Assembly: GCF_036226665.1 (NCBI RefSeq)
Contig: NZ_CP109007.1
Span: 8,060,001-8,124,000 of the forward strand
Direction of reading: 5' to 3'
From: Streptomyces sp. NBC_00691
GTDB taxonomy: Bacteria > Actinomycetota > Actinomycetes > Streptomycetales > Streptomycetaceae
Length of the DNA stretch: 64,000 bases
Shown here: positions 1-8,079 of the stretch, piece by piece
How positions within the stretch are numbered: the stretch's first letter is position 1
Layout of the letters: each line of letters starts with the position of its first letter
Notes under the pieces: generated by a model
Databases searched by the model: none
The model's input: only the letters and a program-made list of their open reading frames with translations
What the model was told of the DNA's origin: nothing
Program-made: the position numbers and the translations under genes

Positions 1-84
1 CGCGACGGCGATCAGGGCCACGGCGATCAGGTCGACGAGCACCTGACGGTTCCGACGGGCGGGTGTCTGGGCGTAGAAGCGCAA
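1..84 (-). CDS. 5' end of a putative membrane protein (partial)
   Basis: Only the first 28 codons are inside the window; the gene runs off the left edge. I read it from a TTG at 84, preceded by a good GGGAG ribosome-binding site about 7 bases upstream. The visible peptide begins MRFYAQTPARRNRQVL and then turns hydrophobic (a run of L, I, A and V). This is how many small streptomycete membrane proteins begin: a short Arg-rich cytoplasmic head followed by a first transmembrane helix. The family cannot be named from so little. An alternative is a chance open frame, but the RBS and codon bias argue for a real gene. Confidence 0.45.
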   Translation of the reverse strand, partial: MRFYAQTPARRNRQVLVDLIAVALIAVA

Positions 85-591
85 GGATGACTCCCGTTCG
101 AGTCGTGGCGTCGAGGAGGTCCGGCCGTCCGGGCCACGACGCGGCCGACCAGTCGTCGTTCAACTCTTCCACCGCGCCTCACGGACAAACATGCGACACA
201 CGAGCCACGCCGACGCGCCACCGGGAAAACCGACCCGCAGGGCGATGAGCACGGGCTGGGACGATCCTGCCGCCCCCGGGACGATATCCATCCCGGCCGG
301 AACGCGTAGGCGTGCATGTCCATGGCCACCTTCAACGCGTGGCCTCTCATACGGCGGTTGGTCCGGGGATGCTACGGCGGTGACGGCGGGCGCCACCGTA
401 GGCATGTCGGACCGCGATTCGAGCGGCGGTTCGAGCCGCGATCGGGACCGTGATCCGAGCCTCCGCTCGGGCCGCCGCGCGGAGACGGCATCACCCCGGC
501 GGGGGCCTACGCTGGGGGAGAGCCGACCGGGCTCGGCAACCGTGCCCGTGTGTTCCTCAGGGCCGGGCGTCCCGTATCCGCCGATTGGGCA

Positions 592-610
592 TTAGGTTAG
601 GCTGACCTTG
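592..610 (+). promoter_or_regulatory. Iron box (DmdR/IdeR/DtxR-type operator)
   Basis: The sequence TTAGGTTAGGCTGACCTTG matches the streptomycete iron-box consensus TTAGGTTAGGCTCACCTAA at 16 of 19 positions. Such sites bind the iron-dependent repressors DmdR1/IdeR and normally precede siderophore or iron-uptake genes. Here no such gene is visible. The nearest plausible downstream gene is the VTT membrane protein starting at 808, about 200 bases away. The remaining bases of 85-807 hold no convincing coding frame. Confidence 0.7.
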
Positions 611-807
611 CCTGACGTGCGGATCCGGGCGTGCGAGTTCGGGTTCCGTCGCCTCGGGCGGTAACCCAGACGTCGGAGCGGGCAGAGGCAGGGCGCAGGT
701 GAGAGACAGCGAGCGAGCTCGTGCGCGGCGTGCGCCCGGCGAAGCGGTACGCCACATGCGAGTGACATGGGCCGCGGGCTCCCGCCCGGTGCCCGGAACG
801 AGGCGTC

Positions 808-1290
808 GTGGATAAGATCGCGCTCACTGCGGGAGCCCTCTACGTCATCGTGCTCCTGCGCGCCGGAGGGACCTTCGCCGTCGGGTGGCTCGCCGGCGCC
901 GGAGCCCGGCGCAGCAGGTTCTCCGGGCGGATCTCCTCGGCGAAGTTCCAGCGTGCCGAGCGGGCGATCCAGCGGTGGGGCGCGCCGGTGGTGGCCGTCT
1001 CCTTCCTGACCGTCGGCTTCCAGACCGCCGCCAATTTCCTCGCCGGCAGCATGCGCATGCCGTTGCCGCGCTATCTGCCCGCCCTGTTCGTGGGGGGAGC
1101 GGCCTGGGCGCTGGTCTACGCGACTGCGGGTCTCGGCGTGCTCGAGGTGCTGGGAAGGCTCTTCGCCGAGCAGACGGCCGTCGGGGTCTCCGCCGTGGTC
1201 GTCCTCCTGCTCGCCCTGTGCGGGGTGGTGGTTTACCGCAGAAGGAAGGCGGCCCCGTCATCCGCCGACGTCGCGGCCGACGAAGCGTGA
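808..1290 (+). CDS. VTT/DedA-like integral membrane protein
   Basis: A 160-residue membrane protein starting at GTG 808 behind a weak GAGG. It has an N-terminal hydrophobic helix. A central segment (about residues 55-95, RWGAPVVAVSFLTVGFQ then MPLPRYLPALFVGGAAWALV) resembles the re-entrant 'VTT/SNARE-associated' core of DedA proteins, and a C-terminal helix ends in a basic tail (YRRRKAA). DedA-family proteins act in lipid (undecaprenyl-phosphate or phospholipid) translocation, but this one is shorter than the usual 200 or so residues, so the assignment is tentative. It is the only gene positioned to be controlled by the iron box at 592-610. It stands alone, with no close co-directional partner. 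Confidence 0.75.
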   Translation: MDKIALTAGALYVIVLLRAGGTFAVGWLAGAGARRSRFSGRISSAKFQRAERAIQRWGAPVVAVSFLTVGFQTAANFLAGSMRMPLPRYLPALFVGGAAWALVYATAGLGVLEVLGRLFAEQTAVGVSAVVVLLLALCGVVVYRRRKAAPSSADVAADEA

Positions 1291-1477
1291 AGCCGTCCGA
1301 CACGGCGGTGCCCCGACGGGCGTGCCGTAGGCATCTCCCCAGGTCTCCCCGGACGGGATCTGCCGGGCGCGGCCGTGCGGGACCCCGGGCCGCCTGCCCC
1401 GGCTCCCACGCCTAGTCAAGCGCAGCGACCGCGGCGCCGCTCGCTCGCCGGCCGGGCCCCGTGTCGGCGGTCGCCCG

Positions 1478-1483
1478 TAGGGT
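1478..1483 (+). promoter_or_regulatory. -10 element of a leaderless promoter
   Basis: TAGGGT lies exactly 7 bases before the GTG at 1491, so transcription should start at or next to the start codon. This spacing recurs at several genes in the window. Confidence 0.5.
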
Positions 1484-1490
1484 GCACCGC

Positions 1491-1967
1491 GTGAGTGACA
1501 TCCATGAGCTGACGATTGCCGTTGACCTGCGGGACGAGATCTCCGAGGGGGAGCTCGCCGAGTTGAGCTGGCACCTGGGGATCGGGCCCCGACCGGAGCG
1601 CCTGTCCATCGTCACGGAGTTCCCGCTCGTGGTCGTCGACGACTCGGGGACCCCGGTGATCGAGGACGAGCCCTACCCGCTGCTGGCCGGGCGGGGCGCG
1701 GCCCCGCGGGTGGGCGGGGTGCTGTGCTCCGCACTGGCCGATCGCGCGGACCTGCCCCGCAAGGGCTGGTCGCTGACGTCCCGGCAGGAGGTCCACCCGG
1801 ACGAGTTCGAGAGGGTCGGCGAGCTGCTCGCCTGGCTGGCCGCGAGAGCCCACGCGACGCACCGGCTCGGGGACCGTGCGGTCGGGATCGGCTTTCTCCG
1901 GTTCTGCGAGGCGGAGGTTCCGGAGGTGCTGCGCGTCGAGGGCGGACAGGTCGGCTGGCCGGCCTGA
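1491..1967 (+). CDS. Conserved hypothetical protein
   Basis: A 158-residue soluble, acidic protein that I do not recognise. The start is the GTG at 1491 (MSDIHELTIAVDLRDEI), chosen because a TAGGGT -10 element sits 7 bases upstream and no ribosome-binding site is present, as expected for a leaderless message. An in-frame GTG at 1461 would add 10 unlikely Arg/Ala-rich residues. The N-terminal half looks like alternating strands (LSIVTEFPLVVVDDSG) and the C-terminal half is helical. No membrane segment, signal peptide or catalytic motif is visible. It ends just before a strong bidirectional terminator. Confidence 0.7.
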   Translation: MSDIHELTIAVDLRDEISEGELAELSWHLGIGPRPERLSIVTEFPLVVVDDSGTPVIEDEPYPLLAGRGAAPRVGGVLCSALADRADLPRKGWSLTSRQEVHPDEFERVGELLAWLAARAHATHRLGDRAVGIGFLRFCEAEVPEVLRVEGGQVGWPA

Positions 1968-1993
1968 AGGGCCCCGGAAGTCTCTCCCCGCTC

Positions 1994-2028
1994 CGGCACC
2001 CCCGGAAGCGACTCTTCCGGGGGTGCCG
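1994..2028. terminator. Bidirectional terminator hairpin
   Basis: A perfect 15-bp inverted repeat (arms CGGCACCCCCGGAAG and CTTCCGGGGGTGCCG, 5-base loop) lies between the convergent genes ending at 1967 and 2049. There is no U-tract, as is usual in Streptomyces. Confidence 0.8.
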
Positions 2029-2048
2029 TCACGGGGACGCGCGGACCG

Positions 2049-2405
2049 TCAGTAGGCGACGGCCGCCTTCGGGTTCGGGCCGTAGGCGTTCTGCTGCTGC
2101 TCGCCTTCGGAAGCCAGGAAGACGATCAGGATGATGCCGCCGACCACCGGTATCAGGCCGAAAAGCACCGACCATCCGGAGCGTCCGGTGTCGTGCAGGC
2201 GTCGTACGGTCACGCCCAGGTGCGGCAGGAGCACGGCGACGAAGTAGATCGGATAGAGCAGCGGGAAGGTGCCGATCGCGAGATCGACCGCCGCGACGAC
2301 GATCACCGCGACGATGTTGAACAGGAAGAACATCCAGTGTTCCTTGCGGCGCGCACGCCCGCTGAACACCACGTACTTCTTGAGAACTTCGAGGTACCAG
2401 TTCAC
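2049..2405 (-). CDS. DUF805 family membrane protein
   Basis: A 118-residue inner-membrane protein of the DUF805 family. The diagnostic N-terminus is present (WYLEVLKKYVVFSGRARRKEHW), followed by three to four hydrophobic helices and the typical central motif VRRLHDTGRSGW, then a last helix (LIPVVGGIILIVFLA) and a polar tail with Gly-Pro-Asn. Start is GTG 2405 with a clear GGGGGA RBS four bases upstream; an upstream in-frame start would add an uncharacteristic 17-residue extension. The role of DUF805 proteins is unknown. It is monocistronic and ends at the shared terminator. Confidence 0.88.
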   Translation of the reverse strand: MNWYLEVLKKYVVFSGRARRKEHWMFFLFNIVAVIVVAAVDLAIGTFPLLYPIYFVAVLLPHLGVTVRRLHDTGRSGWSVLFGLIPVVGGIILIVFLASEGEQQQNAYGPNPKAAVAY

Positions 2406-2661
2406 ATGTCCCCCAATGAGTAGGTCGGGCGAGAGGAGCCTGTGCCTGTGGTGCAAGCCGTACGATCGCGCTCTCGGCGGCGCGTACCACGAGGGTCGGC
2501 CTCCGAGCGCGTTCCGCGCGGAGGCACTGCCGCAGGCACGGCGCTGCGAAGTGTACGGAGGGCGCGCACATCGAAGGACGGTAACCAGTCAGCCTCGTAA
2601 GGGAGTTCAGGGCACGGCGGCGCGTGACCCCGTCCGGCCGGGGCGCCGAGCGCGCCCCGGA

Positions 2662-2667
2662 TAGGAT
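2662..2667 (+). promoter_or_regulatory. -10 element of leaderless mtr promoter
   Basis: TAGGAT, 7 bases before the ATG at 2675, with no Shine-Dalgarno sequence between. The same hexamer and spacing precede the VOC gene at 12471. Confidence 0.55.
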
Positions 2668-2674
2668 CTGTCGC

Positions 2675-4078
2675 ATGGACCGTCATTTCGATCTCGTCGT
2701 CATCGGCTCCGGATCGGGCAATTCGATCGTCGACGAGCGGTTCGCCGACTGGAACGTCGCCTTCATCGAGAAGGGCGTCAGCCCGCTCGACAGCTTCGGC
2801 GGCACCTGCCTCAACGTCGGCTGCATCCCGACCAAGATGTTCGTGCACACCGCCGACACGGCCAGGGCTCCCGAACACGGCGCGGCACTGGGCGTCGACC
2901 TGGTCCTGCGTGGCGCGGACTGGCCCGCCGTACGCGACCGGATCTTCGGCCGCATCGACTCCCTCACGGCCGACGGCGAGCAGTACCGCGCGACCGGCAG
3001 CGACAACGTCACCCTCTACCGCGGCACGGCCCGCTTCACCGGCGAACGCCGTCTGACGGTGGACACCCCGGACGGGCCGGTCACGATCACCGCCGACCAG
3101 GTCGTCGTGGCGGCGGGCAGCCGCCCGAGCATCCCCGACGTCCCCGGCCTGGACGACGACCTCGGCCTCCACACCAGCGACACCGTCATGCGGCTGGAAC
3201 GGCTCCCGCGCCGCATGGCCGTCCTGGGCTCGGGCTTCGTCGCCACCGAGATGGCCCACGTCTTCTCCTCCCTGGGAGTCGAGATCACCCTCGTCGCCCG
3301 CGGCGGCACACTGCTGCGGAGCGAGGACGAGGACGTCGCGCGCCGCTTCACGAAGCTCGCCCGGGACCGCTGGGACGTCCGCCTGGACCGCAAGCTGACG
3401 CGTGCCCGCAGGGAAGGGGACACCGTGCTCCTGGACCTCGACGGCCCGCAGGGCGCGCAGACGCTGGAAGCCGACGAGCTGCTGGTGGCCACCGGCCGCC
3501 GCCCCAACTCCGACCTCGTGGACGCCGCGGCGGGAGGCCTCGCGCTGCACCCGGACGGCCGGATCGTCGTCGACGAGCGGCAGGCGACCTCGGTGCCCGG
3601 AGTGTGGGCCCTCGGCGACGTCTCCTCCCCGTGGCAGCTCAAGCACGTCGCGAACCACGAGGCGCGCACCGTCCGGCACAACCTGCTGAACCCTGACCGG
3701 CCCCGAGCCTCCGATCACCGTCACGTCCCGCACGCGGTCTTCTCCGCCCCGAAGATCGCCGCGGTGGGCATGACCGAACAGGAGGCCCGGGCCTCCGGAC
3801 GCCCCTACGTGACGGGGACACAGGACTACAGCGGCATCGCGTACGGCTGGGCCATGGAGGACACCACCGGTTTCGCGAAGATCCTGGCCGACCCGGCCAC
3901 CGGGCGACTGATCGGCGCGCACATCATCGGCCCCGAAGCACCCACGTTGATCCAGCCGTTGATCCAGGCCATGTCCTTCGGGCTGGACGCCCGGACCATG
4001 GCCACGGGCCAGTACTGGATCCATCCGGCCATGCCCGAAGTGATCGAGAACGCCCTCCTGGGGCTCCCGCTCGACTGA
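2675..4078 (+). CDS. mtr: Mycothione reductase (NADPH)
   Basis: A 467-residue flavoprotein disulfide reductase that regenerates mycothiol (MSH) from mycothione using NADPH and FAD. It keeps the cytosolic thiol buffer of actinobacteria reduced. Features in order: FAD-binding GSGSGN near residues 9-14, redox-active cysteines C45/C50 in GGTCLNVGCIPTK, NAD(P)-binding GSGFVATEMAHVF, the second FAD motif VWALGDVSSPW, and the C-terminal dimer-interface motif YWIHPAMPEVIENALL containing the catalytic His-Glu pair. Length matches the family. The ATG at 2675 directly follows the FAD-fold start (MDRHFDLVVIGSG), and the -10 element TAGGAT seven bases upstream suggests a leaderless mRNA. Monocistronic. 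Confidence 0.95.
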   Translation: MDRHFDLVVIGSGSGNSIVDERFADWNVAFIEKGVSPLDSFGGTCLNVGCIPTKMFVHTADTARAPEHGAALGVDLVLRGADWPAVRDRIFGRIDSLTADGEQYRATGSDNVTLYRGTARFTGERRLTVDTPDGPVTITADQVVVAAGSRPSIPDVPGLDDDLGLHTSDTVMRLERLPRRMAVLGSGFVATEMAHVFSSLGVEITLVARGGTLLRSEDEDVARRFTKLARDRWDVRLDRKLTRARREGDTVLLDLDGPQGAQTLEADELLVATGRRPNSDLVDAAAGGLALHPDGRIVVDERQATSVPGVWALGDVSSPWQLKHVANHEARTVRHNLLNPDRPRASDHRHVPHAVFSAPKIAAVGMTEQEARASGRPYVTGTQDYSGIAYGWAMEDTTGFAKILADPATGRLIGAHIIGPEAPTLIQPLIQAMSFGLDARTMATGQYWIHPAMPEVIENALLGLPLD

Positions 4079-4371
4079 CCCGGGCCGCCGAGCGAAGCCG
4101 CTCCGGGCATCCGCCGATCGGCCTACGCTTTCGCTCGAATGTGTGCCCCCTCTGCCGTGATGGACCGTCAACTTTTCACCAAATCAGCGCTATTCGGCCA
4201 TCATCTCGACGAGTTCGGTGCTCCGGACAACCTGGAATCGGGTCTCCTCCTCTCACCGCACGGGCGCGGCGTCTGCCTCCCACGGTGTCCGACGGGGCGG
4301 TTGTGCCGTCCGGTCGGGCCAGGAGCCCGCTGTCCGCTTCCTTCTCACAGCACCCGGAGAACGAGGGAACG

Positions 4372-6126
4372 ATGACCACCACACGCACCACCCGGCTGCG
4401 GCGTCCGCTGCTCGCCGGTGCCACGGCCGTCGCCGTCATGGCCGTGACGGCCGGCTTCATCACCGCCACGTCGGAGCGGGCCACCGCCGCGGCGTCGGGG
4501 CCGAAGCTGAGCCTCATCGCGGCGACCGACGCGGTCACGCTCACCTCCTGGAAGGAGGAGCCGGGCGTCTATCTGGACCTGGGCACCTACCTGACGGCGG
4601 AGGGCACTCCGCTGGAGCTCAAGGTGACCCGGAAGTCCTACAAGGACCCGGTGACCATCAGCCAGACCGTGTACGAGGGCGGCAAGGCCAAGGTCAAGAC
4701 GCTGCCCGTGGGCACCGTGAAGGACTTCTCCGGGCTGCCCGGCTTCGCCGAGATCACCGTCACCGACAGCACGGGCAGGAAGGTCCTCGGCAAGAGCGAG
4801 AGCTTCTGCCCGAACAACGCCAGCGGACGGGTCCGTCCCGACGCGCCGGCCACCTCGAAGTACCCGGAGAGCTGCCCCACCAACGCCTTCACCCTCGGCT
4901 CCGTCTGGGGCGTGGAGAAGGGATGGGCCGCCAACACCTACGGCGGTTCCTACACGACGCCGGTGAAGCTCCCCGCGGGCACGTACACGGCGAAGGTCGG
5001 GGTCGCGAAGAAGTACCGGGACCTCTTCGGCATCGCCGACAAGCCCGCCACGGTGAAGGTCACCATCGTGGAGCGCAGCTGGGAGGACGGTCCCGGGGTC
5101 GCGGCCCTCCGCCAGGACGGTGAGCACGCCGGACACGGCGGGGGCCACCAGGCCCCGAGCGGTCACGCCGGGCACGGGCCGGGCCACGGCCCCACGCCCG
5201 CCCAGGTCGCCGCACCGGACACCAGCGGTGGGAGCCCCTCGTACAACGTCGGCCACGGGCCGTTGAAGGCCGCGCCGCCCGCCGTCCCGTGGGCGGTGAA
5301 GAAGCAGCAGGCCGCGCGCGCCGACATGCAGACAGCTGCCGGTGACGGCACCGGCCGGACCGACGGCTCGCGCCAGGCCCCCGCCCTCTCGCCGCAGTCC
5401 AAGCGGCCCACCGGTACTCCCTCCGTCCCGAACGTTCCCAGGCCCGACCTGCGGTCGCTCCCGGCCTACGGCATCACCATCAGCGACGGCGGCCAGAACG
5501 TCCCCGGCAAGGACTACCTCGCCTTCAGCGCGAACGTCTGGAACGCCGGTCCGGCGCAGCTCGTCGTCGACGGCTTCCGGTCACCGGGCAAGGCACTGAT
5601 GGACGCCTACCAGTACTTCTACGACGCCAACGGCAAGCAGGTCGGCTACACCCCGACCGGCACCATGGAATGGGACCCGCGCCCCGGCCACGTGCACTGG
5701 CACTTCACCGACTTCGCCAGCTACCGGCTGTTGAAGGCCGACCAGAAGGAAGCGGTGCGCAGCGGCAAGGAGGCCTTCTGCCTGGCCAACACCGACGCCG
5801 TCGACTACACGGTGAAGAACGCCAACTGGCACCCCTTCAACACCGACCTGTCGACCGCCTGCGGTCAGGAGAACTCCATCTCCGTCCGCGAGGTGCTGGA
5901 CGTGGGCTCCGGCGACACCTACACCCAGGACCTGCCGGGCCAGTCCTTCGACATCACGGACGTGCCCAACGGCACCTACTACATCCAGGTACTGGCCAAC
6001 CCGGCCAAGCGCCTCAAGGAGACGAACCTCGACAACAACAGCGCGCTGCGGAAGATCGTCCTCGGCGGCACGAAGGGACAGCGCACCGTGACCGTGCCGG
6101 CGCACGACCTGGTGAACGCGAACTGA
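4372..6126 (+). CDS. Secreted lysyl-oxidase-like copper protein
   Basis: A 584-residue exported protein starting at ATG 4372 behind GAGGGAAC. It has a signal peptide (Arg-rich n-region, hydrophobic core, AxA-type cleavage near residue 40). An extracellular N-terminal domain of about 240 residues contains two Cys pairs. A His/Gly/Pro-rich linker follows (about residues 245-310, HAGHGGGH), and then a C-terminal lysyl-oxidase domain. That domain carries a copper-talon motif GHVHWHF with H440, H442 and H444, preceded by MEWDPRP, and ends with the typical DVPNGTYYIQVLANP...ETNLDNNS segment. Lysyl oxidases use Cu(II) and a Lys-Tyr quinone to oxidise amines; the acceptor here is unknown. The linker histidines may scavenge metal. 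Two tandem hairpins follow it. Confidence 0.85.
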   Translation: MTTTRTTRLRRPLLAGATAVAVMAVTAGFITATSERATAAASGPKLSLIAATDAVTLTSWKEEPGVYLDLGTYLTAEGTPLELKVTRKSYKDPVTISQTVYEGGKAKVKTLPVGTVKDFSGLPGFAEITVTDSTGRKVLGKSESFCPNNASGRVRPDAPATSKYPESCPTNAFTLGSVWGVEKGWAANTYGGSYTTPVKLPAGTYTAKVGVAKKYRDLFGIADKPATVKVTIVERSWEDGPGVAALRQDGEHAGHGGGHQAPSGHAGHGPGHGPTPAQVAAPDTSGGSPSYNVGHGPLKAAPPAVPWAVKKQQAARADMQTAAGDGTGRTDGSRQAPALSPQSKRPTGTPSVPNVPRPDLRSLPAYGITISDGGQNVPGKDYLAFSANVWNAGPAQLVVDGFRSPGKALMDAYQYFYDANGKQVGYTPTGTMEWDPRPGHVHWHFTDFASYRLLKADQKEAVRSGKEAFCLANTDAVDYTVKNANWHPFNTDLSTACGQENSISVREVLDVGSGDTYTQDLPGQSFDITDVPNGTYYIQVLANPAKRLKETNLDNNSALRKIVLGGTKGQRTVTVPAHDLVNAN

Positions 6127-6160
6127 TCCCACCCCGCGCACCGAGCACACGCACCGAACT

Positions 6161-6191
6161 GCCGTACGGGCCACCCTGAGGCCCGTACGGC
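6161..6191. terminator. Terminator hairpin 1 after the lysyl-oxidase gene
   Basis: Perfect 12-bp stem (GCCGTACGGGCC with its complement) and a 7-base loop, 35 bases after the stop codon. Confidence 0.8.
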
Positions 6192-6200
6192 GTGCACCAT

Positions 6201-6238
6201 CGTGTACCCCCGGGAAGCGGGTTCTCCGGGGGTACACG
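6201..6238. terminator. Terminator hairpin 2, convergent
   Basis: Perfect 13-bp stem (arms CGTGTACCCCCGG and CCGGGGGTACACG) with a 12-base loop, immediately after the first hairpin. It probably terminates in both directions, including the gene ending at 6410. Confidence 0.8.
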
Positions 6239-6409
6239 CGCGGAGACGCCCCGGGGGCGCCGAGCCACGATCGGCCCCCCCGAAGCCGTGCGGGCGACGA
6301 CCGGCGACTACCGCAGGAAGTCCGCGGGCGGCAGGTACGCGACAGGCCCCCGCCCACGAGGCCAACGCGCCGGCGATCGCCACGCCCGCCGTGCCCCGGC
6401 GGCCCGACG

Positions 6410-6979
6410 TCAGCCTGTCGGGGTGAGATCCGCCCAGAGCGCCTCGGCATCGGGGGAGAGCGGCGAGACGGACTCGCCCGGAGCGTCGTCGTCCCCGCTC
6501 CACCACACGCCCTGCCCGGACGCCATCGCCTGCCCGTCCTCGCCCGGCTGCCACCGGCCGTGCATGACGTAGAGCAGTCCGGCGTGCCCGGAGGGCGGCG
6601 CGATCCGGCTGGTGACCCGCCTCACCCGAGCGGTCCACCGTCCGCGCCGCACCATGATGTTGAGCACCCGGCAGGCCCCGCCGGAGAGTTCGGCCGAGAG
6701 CGTGAGGTCGCCGGAGAACTCGACCGGCACGCCTGCGCGGGCCGGCAGCCGCTCGAACGTCCCGGGGCAGGTCAGCAGGACGCCCTCGCCCGCGAGCAGG
6801 GTGAGCGTTCGGTCGACCCCGGGAAACACGGAGAACGGCCCGGCCCGGTCGATGTCAGCGACACTCGCACGCCACCCGAACCCCGCGGTGCCCACCGGCC
6901 GGGAGGCGATCTCCCTCGTTGCGCCACCGCCGTTGCGCCAGCGGCCCGGCGTCAGAGTCTCGACATCGAAGTGGTGCAT
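6410..6979 (-). CDS. HutD/Ves family cupin protein
   Basis: A 189-residue cupin-like protein of the HutD/Ves family. The characteristic start is visible: MHHFDVETLTPGRWRNGGGATREIA, then WRASVADIDRAGPFSVFPGVDRTLTLL, which contains the conserved DRxGPFSxFPGxDR signature. HutD is linked to histidine utilisation and Ves to a cold-inducible phenotype in other bacteria; the biochemical role is unclear. ATG 6979 is preceded by GGAGCC; an upstream in-frame start would add 24 residues without similarity. The last 30 residues are acidic. No hut genes are nearby, so a role in histidine degradation is not supported by context. Confidence 0.85.
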   Translation of the reverse strand: MHHFDVETLTPGRWRNGGGATREIASRPVGTAGFGWRASVADIDRAGPFSVFPGVDRTLTLLAGEGVLLTCPGTFERLPARAGVPVEFSGDLTLSAELSGGACRVLNIMVRRGRWTARVRRVTSRIAPPSGHAGLLYVMHGRWQPGEDGQAMASGQGVWWSGDDDAPGESVSPLSPDAEALWADLTPTG

Positions 6980-7135
6980 AGGCGGGCTCCTGAGCTGCGT
7001 GGTTGAGGGGTACGGATCACCCTGGAGCGCCGGACACCGGGTCGGTGGCACGCACGCGGAGGGCGACGGCCGTGTCCGTGCGGGCCGAGCCGCCGATGCC
7101 GACGACCGCCGAGGCAGTCTATGCGGCGCCGGGTG

Positions 7136-7471
7136 TCAGAGACGGCCGTCGAGGAGTTCCCGGACGTCGGTGGTGAAGGGCCCCGTGCCCTGTGCCACCG
7201 GTTCGCCGTCCACGAGCAGCACGTAGGAGGCGGCTCCTGTGATCCCGTACCGCTCGGTGGCCGCCGGGCAGCGGGTGATGTCGGCCCGGACGGTGGTGAC
7301 ACGGCCCGTGTACTCGTCGGCGATGCCGCCCATGACGAGGTCCATCGCCCGGCAGGGCTCGATGGCCTTGGGCCATGTCCCGGTGAAGTACGCGAGGACC
7401 GGGACCGCGCTCATACGGAGGATGAAGTCGAACTCCGCGTCCTCACGGGGCTGGTGAACCTGCTTCGCCAC
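7136..7471 (-). CDS. Thioredoxin-fold protein lacking the CxxC motif
   Basis: A 111-residue protein with the thioredoxin pattern: a strand (PVLAYFTGTW), the active-site region, a strand (VTTVRADITRCP), then the cis-Pro region and terminal strands (GITGAASYVLLVDGEPVAQGTG). The usual WCGPC is replaced by WPKAIEPCR, so only one cysteine is near the active site and a second lies at ITRCP. It cannot act as an ordinary dithiol reductase; it could be a chaperone-like or monothiol protein. Start is GTG 7471 with AGGAGC upstream. It lies 156 bases upstream of, and is co-directional with, the HutD/Ves gene, but no shared operon is evident. Confidence 0.75.
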   Translation of the reverse strand: MAKQVHQPREDAEFDFILRMSAVPVLAYFTGTWPKAIEPCRAMDLVMGGIADEYTGRVTTVRADITRCPAATERYGITGAASYVLLVDGEPVAQGTGPFTTDVRELLDGRL

Positions 7472-7828
7472 AGAAGCTCCTGACCTGGTGTTCCGTCGTT
7501 GCCCCCATCATCCCCCGCGTGCCGCGCCGCACCGCCCGGCTCAGGCGCTCCGGGCCGAGCCGCCCGCCGGGACTCAGGCGCGCCGCTTCGCGACCGTGCC
7601 GGACCAGGCCACCCCATGACCGCGCGTACGGTCGTCCCCTCGGCCTCCCGAGGCGAAAGTCCCCCTCGCCGGCGACGGCCGTGCACGGCCTTGACCTCCG
7701 CGGACCGGTGAGTGCGGTGCACCGGATGCCGAGGCCACGGTGTCCGGCCACAGTCTTCCGAGAAGCCGTCCATGTGACCGGATCAAGAGAGTGAGCCAGA
7801 ACCACTGCCGCACCGGGCGGCCGGCCGC

Positions 7829-7834
7829 TACCGT
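7829..7834 (+). promoter_or_regulatory. -10 element of leaderless TA promoter
   Basis: TACCGT is placed 7 bases before the ATG at 7842, without a ribosome-binding site. Confidence 0.45.
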
Positions 7835-7841
7835 GGTCCCT

Positions 7842-8063
7842 ATGGCGCGGGAAATCAGGATCGAGATCAGCGACGAGGCGTACGAGGCGCTCGAGCGCGT
7901 CGCGGCCGAGAAGCACGTGCCCGCCGAGGACTACGCGGGCCGTGTACTGGACGCCGACCTGACCCGGGCACGGTTCGTCGAGGGCGCCCGTTCGTTCGTC
8001 ACCCAGCACGGCCAGGCCTTCGCGAAGCGATTCGGCCGCCCCGTCGACGCGGACGCGGCCTGA
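7842..8063 (+). CDS. Antitoxin-like protein of a Fic-type TA pair
   Basis: A 73-residue protein starting MAREIRIEISDEAYEALERVAAEK. The strand followed by an amphipathic helix is the look of a ribbon-helix-helix DNA-binding antitoxin. The C-terminal half (about residues 35-73) is a basic/aromatic extension of the type that wraps the toxin. It sits 16 bases upstream of the Fic-like toxin gene on the same strand, the usual antitoxin-first order. The ATG is preceded by TACCGT at leaderless spacing; in-frame upstream starts would add a low-complexity Arg/Pro segment. Autoregulation by the RHH domain is expected but not shown. Confidence 0.7.
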   Translation: MAREIRIEISDEAYEALERVAAEKHVPAEDYAGRVLDADLTRARFVEGARSFVTQHGQAFAKRFGRPVDADAA

Positions 8064-8079
8064 GCCGGACCGCGCGCGG

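Noticed and set aside
85..590. Several 60-130-codon frames on both strands before the iron box
   Set aside because: Composition is Arg/Ser/Pro-rich with no RBS and no recognisable folds. I see no supported gene here.
2402..4171. A 589-codon open frame on the minus strand opposite mycothione reductase
   Set aside because: It is the antisense shadow of a high-GC gene: low-complexity Arg/Gly/Val composition and no family motifs, while the plus strand encodes a full flavoprotein reductase.
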